From an uncultured Lachnospiraceae bacterium (lineage in GTDB: Bacteria > Bacillota > Clostridia > Lachnospirales > Lachnospiraceae), in assembly GCA_947628025.1 (NCBI GenBank), contig CANQYH010000212.1:1-5753 (forward strand): DNA of 5,753 nucleotides. Direction: 5' to 3'. The notes under the pieces are model-generated. The model was not told the DNA's origin, ran no database searches, and was given only the letters and a program-made list of their open reading frames with translations. This document shows positions 1 through 5,243 of this stretch, one piece after another. Position numbers and translations under genes: made by a program. Every line of letters starts with the position of its first letter. The stretch's first letter is position 1.

Positions 1-5
1 AAAAA

Positions 6-70
6 TTTGACAAAAAGAAAGCAGGTTTTATGCGGCCTGCAGGTACTTTCCTTTTCATTCAACTGTCAAA
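6..70. repeat. Nested imperfect inverted repeat at the left edge
   Basis: Several arms pair in order across a short loop: TTTGACA (6-12) with TGTCAAA (64-70), AAAA (13-16) with TTTT (52-55), GAAAG (17-21) with CTTTC (46-50), and CAGG (22-25) with CCTG (36-39). Unpaired stretches on the right arm separate the blocks. Read on either strand, the hairpin carries a T-rich 3' side, so it could be a weak terminator for a gene left of the window. It could also be a folded element of unknown role. The pairing is visible in the sequence; any function is a guess. Confidence 0.4.
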
Positions 71-151
71 CTCCCGGGCCGTTTTTTGTGTTTGGGATCG
101 AATGGACGGTGCCCGGAAGATAAAGAGATGCGCCGAAAGTTTGAGAAATGC

Positions 152-181
152 TTGCGCAATGGACCGCTGATGTAGTATAAT
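152..181 (+). promoter_or_regulatory. SigA-like promoter for the phosphoribosyltransferase gene
   Basis: The -35 candidate TTGCGC (152-157) and a perfect TATAAT -10 (176-181) are separated by 18 bases. Transcription would begin near 188, giving a leader of about 150 nt before the start codon at 341. The -10 is the strongest in this intergenic region. The -35 matches only its first three bases, so the assignment rests mainly on the -10. Confidence 0.6.
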
Positions 182-251
182 AGCACTGTTACCGCAAATA
201 TTGTGCGATTTCGGCCCGGGCAGGCGGAGATTGACCGGTGATTTCAGAAAA

Positions 252-283
252 CCGGCCGCGCCAGACCGCGGGGGTCCGGCCGG
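252..283 (+). promoter_or_regulatory. GC-rich hairpin in the leader of the phosphoribosyltransferase mRNA
   Basis: CCGGCC (252-257) pairs with GGCCGG (278-283). Inside it, GACC (264-267) pairs with GGTC (273-276) around a 5-base loop. No T-run follows directly, so it is not an ordinary terminator. It sits between the proposed transcription start and the ribosome-binding site, where a folded leader could affect expression or message stability. I do not recognise it as a known riboswitch or as a PyrR-binding loop. Confidence 0.3.
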
Positions 284-340
284 AGAGGCAGAGCGATTTT
301 GGATGCGCCGTCCGGCGGACGGGCGCGGGAAGGAGGTCTT

Positions 341-979
341 ATGGAGAGCAGGATCATGAAACTGGAGTCGGAGACGGGGGTGCCGATCCGGATTATGCCG
401 GGGCATTTTTCAACGAATCATTCCCATATCAATTTTTATGTGGATACGACGGCCCTGAAAGCACGTCAGAGCGAGGCGGAGCAGGCCGCGAAAGCGCTGG
501 CGGCCCATTATGTTTATAATACGGTCGTAGACACGGTCGTGTGTATCGAGGGAACGAATGTGATCGGCGCGTTTTTGGCCCAGCGCTTGTCGGAGGCAGG
601 CGTAATGTCCATGAATGCCCATAAGACCATCTATGTGGTGGAGCCGGAATATGACAACAACGGCCAGCTGATCTTCCGCGACAATATCCGCCCGATGATC
701 TCCGGCAAAAACATCATCGTTCTTCTGGCGGACGTGACGACAGGCCGGACGACGGCCCGCTGCGTGGAGGCGATCCAGTACTACGGCGGTATCGTGCGCG
801 GAGTCTGCGCCCTGTTCAGCGTCGTGGAGAAGATCAAGGAATTCCCGGTGAATGCGGTATTTACCCGGAAAGATATCCCGGATTACAAGGCCTATCCGGC
901 CATGGAGTGCCCGTACTGCAAGGGCGGGATCCCGCTGGACGCACTGGTGAACAGCTATGGGTATTCGAAGCTGAGATAA
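341..979 (+). CDS. Phosphoribosyltransferase-family protein (orotate phosphoribosyltransferase-like)
   Basis: This is a cytoplasmic protein of 212 residues. It resembles a type I phosphoribosyltransferase, the fold that joins 5-phosphoribosyl diphosphate to a base. Visible elements are an N-terminal segment with PGHFSTNHSHINFYVD (20-35), a hydrophobic strand ending in CIEGTNVIGAF (68-78), and a PRPP-loop-like stretch IIVLLADVTTGRT (125-137) followed by a helix and a strand. The C-terminal tail carries CPYC (190-193) and NSYGYSKL. The loop has a single acidic residue, D131, where classical enzymes carry two adjacent ones, so activity and substrate are uncertain. The start at 341 is chosen for AAGGAGG at 330-336, although the 4-base gap is short. 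An in-frame TTG at 299 and an ATG at 356 have poorer sites. The gene has its own promoter and terminator and appears monocistronic. The superfamily call is fairly firm; the orotate substrate is only resemblance. Confidence 0.8.
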   Translation: MESRIMKLESETGVPIRIMPGHFSTNHSHINFYVDTTALKARQSEAEQAAKALAAHYVYNTVVDTVVCIEGTNVIGAFLAQRLSEAGVMSMNAHKTIYVVEPEYDNNGQLIFRDNIRPMISGKNIIVLLADVTTGRTTARCVEAIQYYGGIVRGVCALFSVVEKIKEFPVNAVFTRKDIPDYKAYPAMECPYCKGGIPLDALVNSYGYSKLR

Positions 980-1001
980 CGGATGGTTTTGATGGAAACA
1001 G

Positions 1002-1033
1002 ACGGTTGCGGCATGGTCCGCAGCCGTATTTTT
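1002..1033 (+). terminator. Intrinsic terminator after the phosphoribosyltransferase gene
   Basis: A 10-base-pair stem with one T-G wobble forms between ACGGTTGCGG (1002-1011) and CCGCAGCCGT (1018-1027), with a 6-base loop. The run ATTTTT follows at 1028-1033. It starts 22 bases after the stop codon, in the gap between two convergent genes. The minus-strand side lacks a clean T-run, so it should act mainly on the plus strand. Confidence 0.8.
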
Positions 1034-1039
1034 ATGAAA

Positions 1040-1065
1040 CCGCGGGACCGGGTCAGCGGCCGCGG
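1040..1065 (-). terminator. Possible terminator after tmcAL
   Basis: Read on the minus strand, CCGCGG (1065-1060) pairs with CCGCGG (1045-1040), followed by a short TTT and then mixed sequence. It begins 8 bases after the tmcAL stop codon. The T-tract is weak and the interior of the stem is poor, so this is a tentative call. Confidence 0.35.
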
Positions 1066-1073
1066 CGTTCGGC

Positions 1074-2831
1074 CTATGGCAGCACGATCACGGACGCGGT
1101 GTACTCATTGGCGGTCCGCTTCCCGCTTTTGGCGGTCAGGACCGACTGGTACAGATGGGAACGGTAAAGATCCCTGCGGAACATCTTCAGGGCGTAGGGA
1201 TCCAGGAACGAAGCGGCGTCGGCTGTCTTGGTGATCAGGGGCAGCGGGGCCGCTTTTTTGATGGCCGAAAGCAGCGGTTCGGCGCTCTTTAAAAAGCCCA
1301 GGATCCGGATATAGGGGACAAAACCATGTTCCTTGCGGGACTGCGCCTCCTCGGCCGTGATGTCCAGGAGAATATGCAGCAGGGCGCGGCTGACGCGGGT
1401 GTAAGTATACTGCCGGGTTTTCAGAGCCGCGGTCCGCTGGGTAAAGGATGAAAAATCCAGGGTCCGTCTGCCGATCCTGGCCGCCAGATCCTCGGGAACG
1501 TCGTAAAAATCGGTCAGCGGGCGGCCATAGAGCTGCAGCGTCAGGAGCCGCTGGGACAGGAGCACGGAAAAATCGTCGGCCTGCAGCGGCACGGCATCCC
1601 GGATCAGGGACAGGACCGGGCCCGGCACGCCCTGGGACAGCCGCAGGAAATTCTGCCGCAAAGAGTGGGAGCCGCAGTCTTCCAGCAGTTCCCGCAGGGC
1701 CGTGGCCGAGGGATACGTAAGCGTGTCCTCTCCCGCCGGGGAAACTTCGTGATGCGCGCTGCCCCGGCGGAGAATGGCGGCCGGTTCGATCCGGCTGTTT
1801 AAGCGCAGGATGGCCTTGCAGTATTCGATCCCCAAGATGTCGTTGGGGGAGGAGAGGAGGCGGGGGATGGATTCCGGCGGGAGATGAGGGGAGTCTGCAC
1901 AGGCTGTTTCTGGCTTCATTCGTCTGCCCTGTGCGTTTGGGCTGTCTGTATAGGCTGTTTCCGTCTTCGTCGTTCCGCCCTGCGCGTCTGAGCTGTCTGT
2001 ATGGGTTGTTCCCGTCACCACCGTCCCGTCCTGTGCGTCTGTGCTGTCTGCATAGGCTGTTCCCAGTTTCGCCGTCCTGTCCTGTGCGTCTGAGCTGTCC
2101 GCACAGCCAGTTCCCGTCTTCGCCGTCCCGCCCTGTGCGTTTGGGCTGTCCGCACAGCCAGTTCCCGTCTCCGTCGTCCCGCCTTGTGCGTTTGGGCTGT
2201 CCGCACAGACAGTCCCCGGCTCCACCGTCCCGTCCTGTGCGTCTGGGCTGTCTGCGCAGGCTGTTTCCGGTCCCATCCATCCGCCGGACGGATCCTGGAC
2301 GCCCACGTATCCGCCTCCTGATATCCTGCCGCCTTTTTTTTCTTTGCCCTCCGCCGCTGCAGGCAGGGTCCGGGCGGCCAGATACGTCTCCGCCGCCTTT
2401 GCACGGGCCTGCGGGAACGACAGTCCGTTTTTCAGTTCATCCGTCAGGACCCGCCGGTAATCCTCCGGTTCCTCGCAGAAAAGCCGGGCCAGCTCCATCA
2501 GCGGTTCCGTCTGTCCGCATTCGCTCCCGAAACAGAGCGTGTCCACGACGCCCAGCCGCTCCAAAAGCGCCGCGCCGCATGCTGCGAAATCCTCGGCGCT
2601 GCCGCAGGAGAACGCCGCGGGCAGCTCCAGGACCAGGTCCGCGCCGGACATAAGGGCCATGCGCGCGCGGGTGTATTTGTCAAAAATGGCGGGCGCGCCC
2701 CTCTGCACGAAATCGCCGCTCATGACTGCGACGCAATAATCCGCGCCGGTCCGTTCCCTGGCTTTCTGCAGGAGATAGGCGTGGCCGTTGTGGAACGGGT
2801 TGTATTCTGCGATGATGCCGGCGACTTTCAT
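1074..2831 (-). CDS. tmcAL: tRNA(Met) cytidine acetate ligase TmcAL, with a large repeat insertion
   Basis: TmcAL uses ATP and acetate to acetylate C34 of elongator tRNA-Met, giving N4-acetylcytidine and protecting AUG decoding. The N-terminus shows the nucleotidyltransferase core: EYNPFHNGH (9-17) with the HxGH motif, VMSGDFVQRG (36-45), and DLVLELP then FGSECG (65-106). The family's central SPNDILGIEYCKAI block is at 328-341. The C-terminal helical part follows, including TRQYTYTRVSRALLHILL (472-489). Normal members have roughly 400-430 residues; this one has 585. The excess lies at about 161-323, between the catalytic domain and SPNDILG. It consists of a Gly/Lys-rich lead-in and seven full 17-residue repeats plus a partial eighth. 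The frame stays open throughout and both flanks are conserved, so this is an insertion and not a fusion or frameshift. The start is supported by AAAGGA at 2840-2845 with an 8-base gap. The gene lies 64 bases after the oxidoreductase stop with no clear promoter between them, so cotranscription is likely. Confidence 0.93.
   Translation of the reverse strand: MKVAGIIAEYNPFHNGHAYLLQKARERTGADYCVAVMSGDFVQRGAPAIFDKYTRARMALMSGADLVLELPAAFSCGSAEDFAACGAALLERLGVVDTLCFGSECGQTEPLMELARLFCEEPEDYRRVLTDELKNGLSFPQARAKAAETYLAARTLPAAAEGKEKKGGRISGGGYVGVQDPSGGWMGPETACADSPDAQDGTVEPGTVCADSPNAQGGTTETGTGCADSPNAQGGTAKTGTGCADSSDAQDRTAKLGTAYADSTDAQDGTVVTGTTHTDSSDAQGGTTKTETAYTDSPNAQGRRMKPETACADSPHLPPESIPRLLSSPNDILGIEYCKAILRLNSRIEPAAILRRGSAHHEVSPAGEDTLTYPSATALRELLEDCGSHSLRQNFLRLSQGVPGPVLSLIRDAVPLQADDFSVLLSQRLLTLQLYGRPLTDFYDVPEDLAARIGRRTLDFSSFTQRTAALKTRQYTYTRVSRALLHILLDITAEEAQSRKEHGFVPYIRILGFLKSAEPLLSAIKKAAPLPLITKTADAASFLDPYALKMFRRDLYRSHLYQSVLTAKSGKRTANEYTASVIVLP
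1887..2264 (-). repeat. Tandem 51-bp repeats inside tmcAL (17-residue units, about 7.4 copies)
   Basis: There are seven complete units, in coding order 2264-2214, 2213-2163, 2162-2112, 2111-2061, 2060-2010, 2009-1959 and 1958-1908, then a partial unit at 1907-1887. The protein consensus is about T-x-C-A-D-S-P-[DN]-A-Q-[DG]-G-T-x-x-x-G. In plus-strand register, the stretches 2110-2160 and 2161-2211 match at 47 of 51 bases. This indicates fairly recent duplication, with more diverged units at the edges. The period is a multiple of three, so gain or loss of a unit keeps the reading frame. The encoded segment is rich in Thr, Ala, Asp, Ser, Gly and Gln and is probably disordered. Confidence 0.95.
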
Positions 2832-2895
2832 AAGCGGGATCCTTTCGTGCAGTTGAGAGTGAAACAGTTCGGTGTGGCGGCCCTGCCTGCCGTTT

Positions 2896-4185
2896 TTATC
2901 CGGTGATCTGGCGCAGCAGCGCGGCGGTGTATTCTTCCATGTCCACGACGGTCCCCGTCATCCGGGACTGTTCCGCCGCGAACACGATCAGATGGTTGTC
3001 CACGGAAACCGAAATGTCGCCGATGGAGCAGCCGGTGTATTGTCCTGTCAGGTAGTCATAGAGGGCGGACATGATGCCGTCGTCGCCGCCGCTGTGTCCG
3101 TGGAGCGCGCCCTCCCGGGTCTTGAGCGGGATCTCGGTCGTGGTTTTGGTCCCGAATTCGTAGAGGGAAACGGGCCCGCCGCTTTCCATATCGCCGTGGA
3201 GCTCTCCCTTGGTCCCCATAATATGGATGAAGCGCCCGCCCTTATTGAACGCGTTCATCGTGAACGTGACGGTCACGTCGTCCTCGAACAGCATGTTGAC
3301 GGTCTGGTGGTCCACCACGTCGTTATCGCAGCGGTAGACGCATTTGCCGTACTGGGTCGTGCGCAGGGCGTGCTCGACCATGGCGTCGGTGGGATCGGCC
3401 TCGCGGGTGCAGGCAGTCCGGAACCAGCTGTTCCATTTGGCGTCCAGATAGAGCTTCACCGTGTTATAAGGGCAGGTATCGCCGGCGGGACAGCCCTCGA
3501 TGCAGTATTGGGGCGCCCCCTCCGGCGCGTTCTTCTCCGTAAAATAGGTCAGCGCGCCGAACGACTGGACCTTTTTGCATTTCTTTCCGACCAGCCACTG
3601 GAGGATGTCGAGATCGTGGCAGGATTTCTGCAGGAGCATGAAAGAGGAACGGACGGAATTGCCCCAGTTGCCGCGGACGAAGCTGTGGCTCTGGTGGACG
3701 TTGCCCACACATTCCTCATGATTGATGGAAATGATATCGCCCAGCCGCCCGGCGTCGATAAGCTCCTTGATCGTGATGAAAAACGGCGTGTAGCGGAGCA
3801 CATGGCAGACGACGACCCGCACGTCCATCTCGTTGGCATGGCGGGCGATGGCCAGACATTCCGCAGGGTCCGGAGAGACCGGCTTTTCCAGGAGCAGGTC
3901 ATATTTTAAGGAGATCGCTTCCATGGCCGGTTCGAAATGCTGGGTATCCATGGTGGCGATGATGGCAAAATCGGCGATCTTGCCCAGGGCGAGCAGGGGC
4001 CGCCAGTCGGTAAAGCACCGCTCGTCCGGGATCTGGTGCTTTTTCTGGACGTCTTTGCGGCGGCTGTCGATGGGCTCCGCAACGGCGACGAGCCGGTAAC
4101 GGTCCGGCATCTCCGCCATCAGGCTGGTATAGGCTTCGCTGCGGGCTCCCGCGCCGATGAGGATCGCTGTCAATGGTCGGTTCAT
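2896..4185 (-). CDS. Gfo/Idh/MocA-family NAD(P)-dependent oxidoreductase
   Basis: This is a 429-residue cytoplasmic dehydrogenase of the glucose-fructose oxidoreductase / inositol dehydrogenase / MocA superfamily, which acts on sugars and related polyols. The N-terminal Rossmann fold has AILIGAGARSEAY (7-19), and the family's EKP motif is at 100-102. The C-terminal domain contains SCHDLDILQWL (188-198), the usual position of the substrate-side His/Asp. It also has a Cys-rich insertion with C228, C232 and C238, then C282 and C286 before DNDVVDHQ (287-294). HSGGDDGIM (364-372) is typical of the family. The substrate cannot be read from sequence. The start at 4185 is chosen over the longer reading up to 4446 for three reasons. 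AAAGGA lies at 4193-4198 with a 7-base gap, the Rossmann strand begins right after it, and the longer reading would run through the promoter. The gene is upstream of tmcAL and divergent from the Cys-rich gene. Confidence 0.9.
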   Translation of the reverse strand: MNRPLTAILIGAGARSEAYTSLMAEMPDRYRLVAVAEPIDSRRKDVQKKHQIPDERCFTDWRPLLALGKIADFAIIATMDTQHFEPAMEAISLKYDLLLEKPVSPDPAECLAIARHANEMDVRVVVCHVLRYTPFFITIKELIDAGRLGDIISINHEECVGNVHQSHSFVRGNWGNSVRSSFMLLQKSCHDLDILQWLVGKKCKKVQSFGALTYFTEKNAPEGAPQYCIEGCPAGDTCPYNTVKLYLDAKWNSWFRTACTREADPTDAMVEHALRTTQYGKCVYRCDNDVVDHQTVNMLFEDDVTVTFTMNAFNKGGRFIHIMGTKGELHGDMESGGPVSLYEFGTKTTTEIPLKTREGALHGHSGGDDGIMSALYDYLTGQYTGCSIGDISVSVDNHLIVFAAEQSRMTGTVVDMEEYTAALLRQITG

Positions 4186-4260
4186 GTTTTTGTCCTTTCT
4201 GAGGTGCGCGTCCGGACAGCCGTGGCTGCGGACGAAAAATAGAAGCAGCAATGTACGGTC

Positions 4261-4289
4261 ATCATACCATAATCGGCGGGAATTGACAA
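4261..4289 (-). promoter_or_regulatory. Extended -10 SigA promoter for the oxidoreductase (and probably tmcAL)
   Basis: On the minus strand, TTGTCA (4289-4284) and TATGAT (4266-4261) are separated by exactly 17 bases. TGG directly precedes the -10, giving the extended TGn motif. Transcription would start near 4254, leaving a leader of about 70 nt before the ATG at 4185. This is one of the best-formed promoters in the window. Confidence 0.75.
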
Positions 4290-4409
4290 GTGCGGGCGCG
4301 GCGGTTCCTTTTCCGGGCATTCTCTGCGGAGACGCATCTTTTTCGGATCCGATGACCTGCGGAAAAAGCGGGCCGTCGGACAGGCAGCGTCCCGGCGGCC
4401 GGAGCGATT

Positions 4410-4442
4410 CACACATTGTCCGCTTTCTACATAGATTATAGT
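4410..4442 (+). promoter_or_regulatory. Promoter region of the Cys-rich gene, with a SigK-like match
   Basis: CACA (4410-4413) and CATAGATTA (4430-4438) lie 16 bases apart. They match the sporulation SigK consensus, mACm then CATAnnnTA after 16-17 bases. A vegetative reading is also possible: TTGTCC (4416-4421) with TATAGT (4437-4442), but the 15-base spacer is short. Either would start transcription around 4445-4450, just upstream of the ribosome-binding site TAAGGAG at 4458-4464. The SigK motif is short and degenerate, so the match is suggestive only. Confidence 0.45.
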
Positions 4443-4473
4443 ACAAACATGAAAAAATAAGGAGCTTTGAGAT

Positions 4474-4965
4474 ATGAGTTGTTTTGGATGTAATCTGTGC
4501 GGATGTTTCAGGAGAAACTGCTGCGGCTGCGGCAATAACAATAACAGCGGCGGCGTGAGCGGCGGTACGGCCGACAACGGCAGCAGCCCGGTCTATTGCT
4601 GCCAGAAGCGGTGCTATTATTTCTGCGCGCCCTGCGGGTCCAATAACGGGAGCAATAGCGGAGTCAGCGGCGGCACTGCGGACAATAACAATAATTCCGG
4701 CAACTGCAGCTGCAAATGCACCTGTACCTGCAACTGCGGCGGCAGCAACAGCAATAACAGCGGAGTCAGCGGCGGCACCTCCACCAACGGCGGCAGCTGC
4801 GGCTGCAGTACCTGCCGTCCCTGCTGCACCTGTAACACCTGCAGCAGCAATACGCCGGCCAATACGGCGGAGACCATTCAGATCCTGACGCCGTATAACA
4901 ATTATTATGGGGTCAATACGGCCTCAAACAGCTGCGCGAACGCCTACGGCTTCCCGGTTCAGTAG
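4474..4965 (+). CDS. Small Cys/Asn/Gly/Ser-rich repeat protein, possibly a spore-surface protein
   Basis: I do not recognise a named family. The product has 163 residues, including 26 cysteines (16%) and about 28 asparagines. It is modular. Four Cys clusters (3-19 with 7, 42-54 with 5, 78-88 with 6 in strict alternation, 109-123 with 7) are separated by Asn/Ser/Gly linkers. Each linker carries GVSGGT, at 27-32, 63-68 and 97-102. A Cys-poor tail (124-163) contains TAETIQILTPYNNYYGVN and one last Cys at 154. There is no signal peptide and no membrane segment. Such proteins can be cross-linked by disulfides, as in spore coat or crust layers, or can bind metals. The SigK-like promoter favours the coat reading, but this is inference. 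The start is supported by TAAGGAG with a 9-base gap. A promoter and a strong terminator of its own make it a single-gene unit. The clean ribosome-binding site and modular coding pattern argue that it is a real gene. Confidence 0.8.
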   Translation: MSCFGCNLCGCFRRNCCGCGNNNNSGGVSGGTADNGSSPVYCCQKRCYYFCAPCGSNNGSNSGVSGGTADNNNNSGNCSCKCTCTCNCGGSNSNNSGVSGGTSTNGGSCGCSTCRPCCTCNTCSSNTPANTAETIQILTPYNNYYGVNTASNSCANAYGFPVQ

Positions 4966-4999
4966 CCGGACCCTGAAAGAGTGAGACCATAGAAATGCT

Positions 5000-5047
5000 G
5001 CCCCGCGGGAACGGCTCTCCCCCAAGCCGCGCCCGCGGGGCGTTTTT
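5000..5047 (+). terminator. Strong intrinsic terminator after the Cys-rich gene
   Basis: GCCCCGCGGG (5000-5009) pairs perfectly with CCCGCGGGGC (5032-5041). A second inner stem, CGGCT (5012-5016) with AGCCG (5025-5029), closes the loop. GTTTTT follows at 5042-5047. It lies 35 bases after the stop codon and insulates this gene from the downstream dehydrogenase. Confidence 0.9.
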
Positions 5048-5112
5048 GCGGACCGGCGGCAGGCATACTCTCCGGAAACCGAAAAATATTTTGGTATTTT
5101 GCGTTTTCCCTC

Positions 5113-5141
5113 TTGCAAAATGCCGGGAAACGTGATAATGT
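5113..5141 (+). promoter_or_regulatory. Promoter for the short-chain dehydrogenase
   Basis: TTGCAA (5113-5118) serves as the -35. The -10 is either GATAAT (5134-5139), a 5-of-6 match at a short 15-base spacing, or TAATGT (5136-5141), preceded by TGA at a 17-base spacing. The exact hexamer is uncertain, but the AT-rich context places the transcription start at about 5146-5150. That is immediately upstream of the palindromic operator pair. Confidence 0.55.
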
Positions 5142-5154
5142 ATAACTATCAAAG

Positions 5155-5184
5155 TTGTATACAAATTTTAAGTTTGTATACAAA
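5155..5184. promoter_or_regulatory. Paired palindromic operator, GntR-family type
   Basis: Two perfect palindromes share the core TTGTATACAA: one at 5155-5164, and one at 5174-5183 that extends to TTTGTATACAAA (5173-5184). Their centres are 19 bases apart, nearly two helical turns, so two dimers could bind on one DNA face. The core matches the operator style of GntR/FadR-type regulators, such as the ACTTGTATACAAGT site of Bacillus gluconate operons. Lying just downstream of the promoter, it would repress by blocking initiation or early elongation. No regulator gene is present in the window, so it must be encoded elsewhere, perhaps further along the operon. Confidence 0.75.
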
Positions 5185-5243
5185 TAGCAGGCAGGACAAG
5201 CCTGTAAAGAGTACCTATTATGAAAGAAAAGGAGAGAGGCAGT

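Noticed and set aside
7..34. TTGACA at 7-12 as a promoter -35 element
   Set aside because: No acceptable -10 lies 16-18 bases downstream (TATGCG at best). The motif is better explained as one arm of the inverted repeat.
59..406. Minus-strand open frame of 115 codons near the left edge
   Set aside because: It overlaps the promoter, leader and 5' end of the phosphoribosyltransferase gene. The composition is Arg/Pro/Ser-rich and no motif is recognisable.
1887..2264. The regular repeats could suggest a CRISPR array
   Set aside because: The 51-bp units are contiguous with no unique spacers. They lie in frame inside a conserved coding sequence, so this is a coding minisatellite.
1105..2280. Second minus-strand open frame of 391 codons overlapping tmcAL
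   Set aside because: It is an off-frame reading of the same GC-rich gene with an Arg/Pro/Gly-rich product and no conserved motif. tmcAL accounts for the region. The open frame crosses the repeats for the same reason as its plus-strand counterpart.
1931..2653. Plus-strand open frame of 240 codons rich in Pro/Arg/Ser/Leu
   Set aside because: It is the antisense shadow of the tmcAL repeats. A 51-bp period with no stops keeps several frames open. It has no ribosome-binding site and the product is low complexity.
2872..3909. Plus-strand open frame of 345 codons opposite the oxidoreductase
   Set aside because: The minus-strand gene has clear family motifs, a ribosome-binding site and a promoter. 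The antisense frame has none and is typical of high-GC shadow frames.
4186..4446. 87-residue N-terminal extension of the oxidoreductase
   Set aside because: The extension passes through the extended -10 promoter, has no family resemblance, and precedes a well-placed ribosome-binding site at the Rossmann-fold start.
4474..4965. Cys-rich product as a ranthipeptide/SCIFF-type precursor of a modified peptide
   Set aside because: At 163 residues with 26 cysteines it is too long and Cys-dense for a SCIFF-type precursor. No radical-SAM maturase, protease or transporter gene is nearby, and the terminator isolates the gene.
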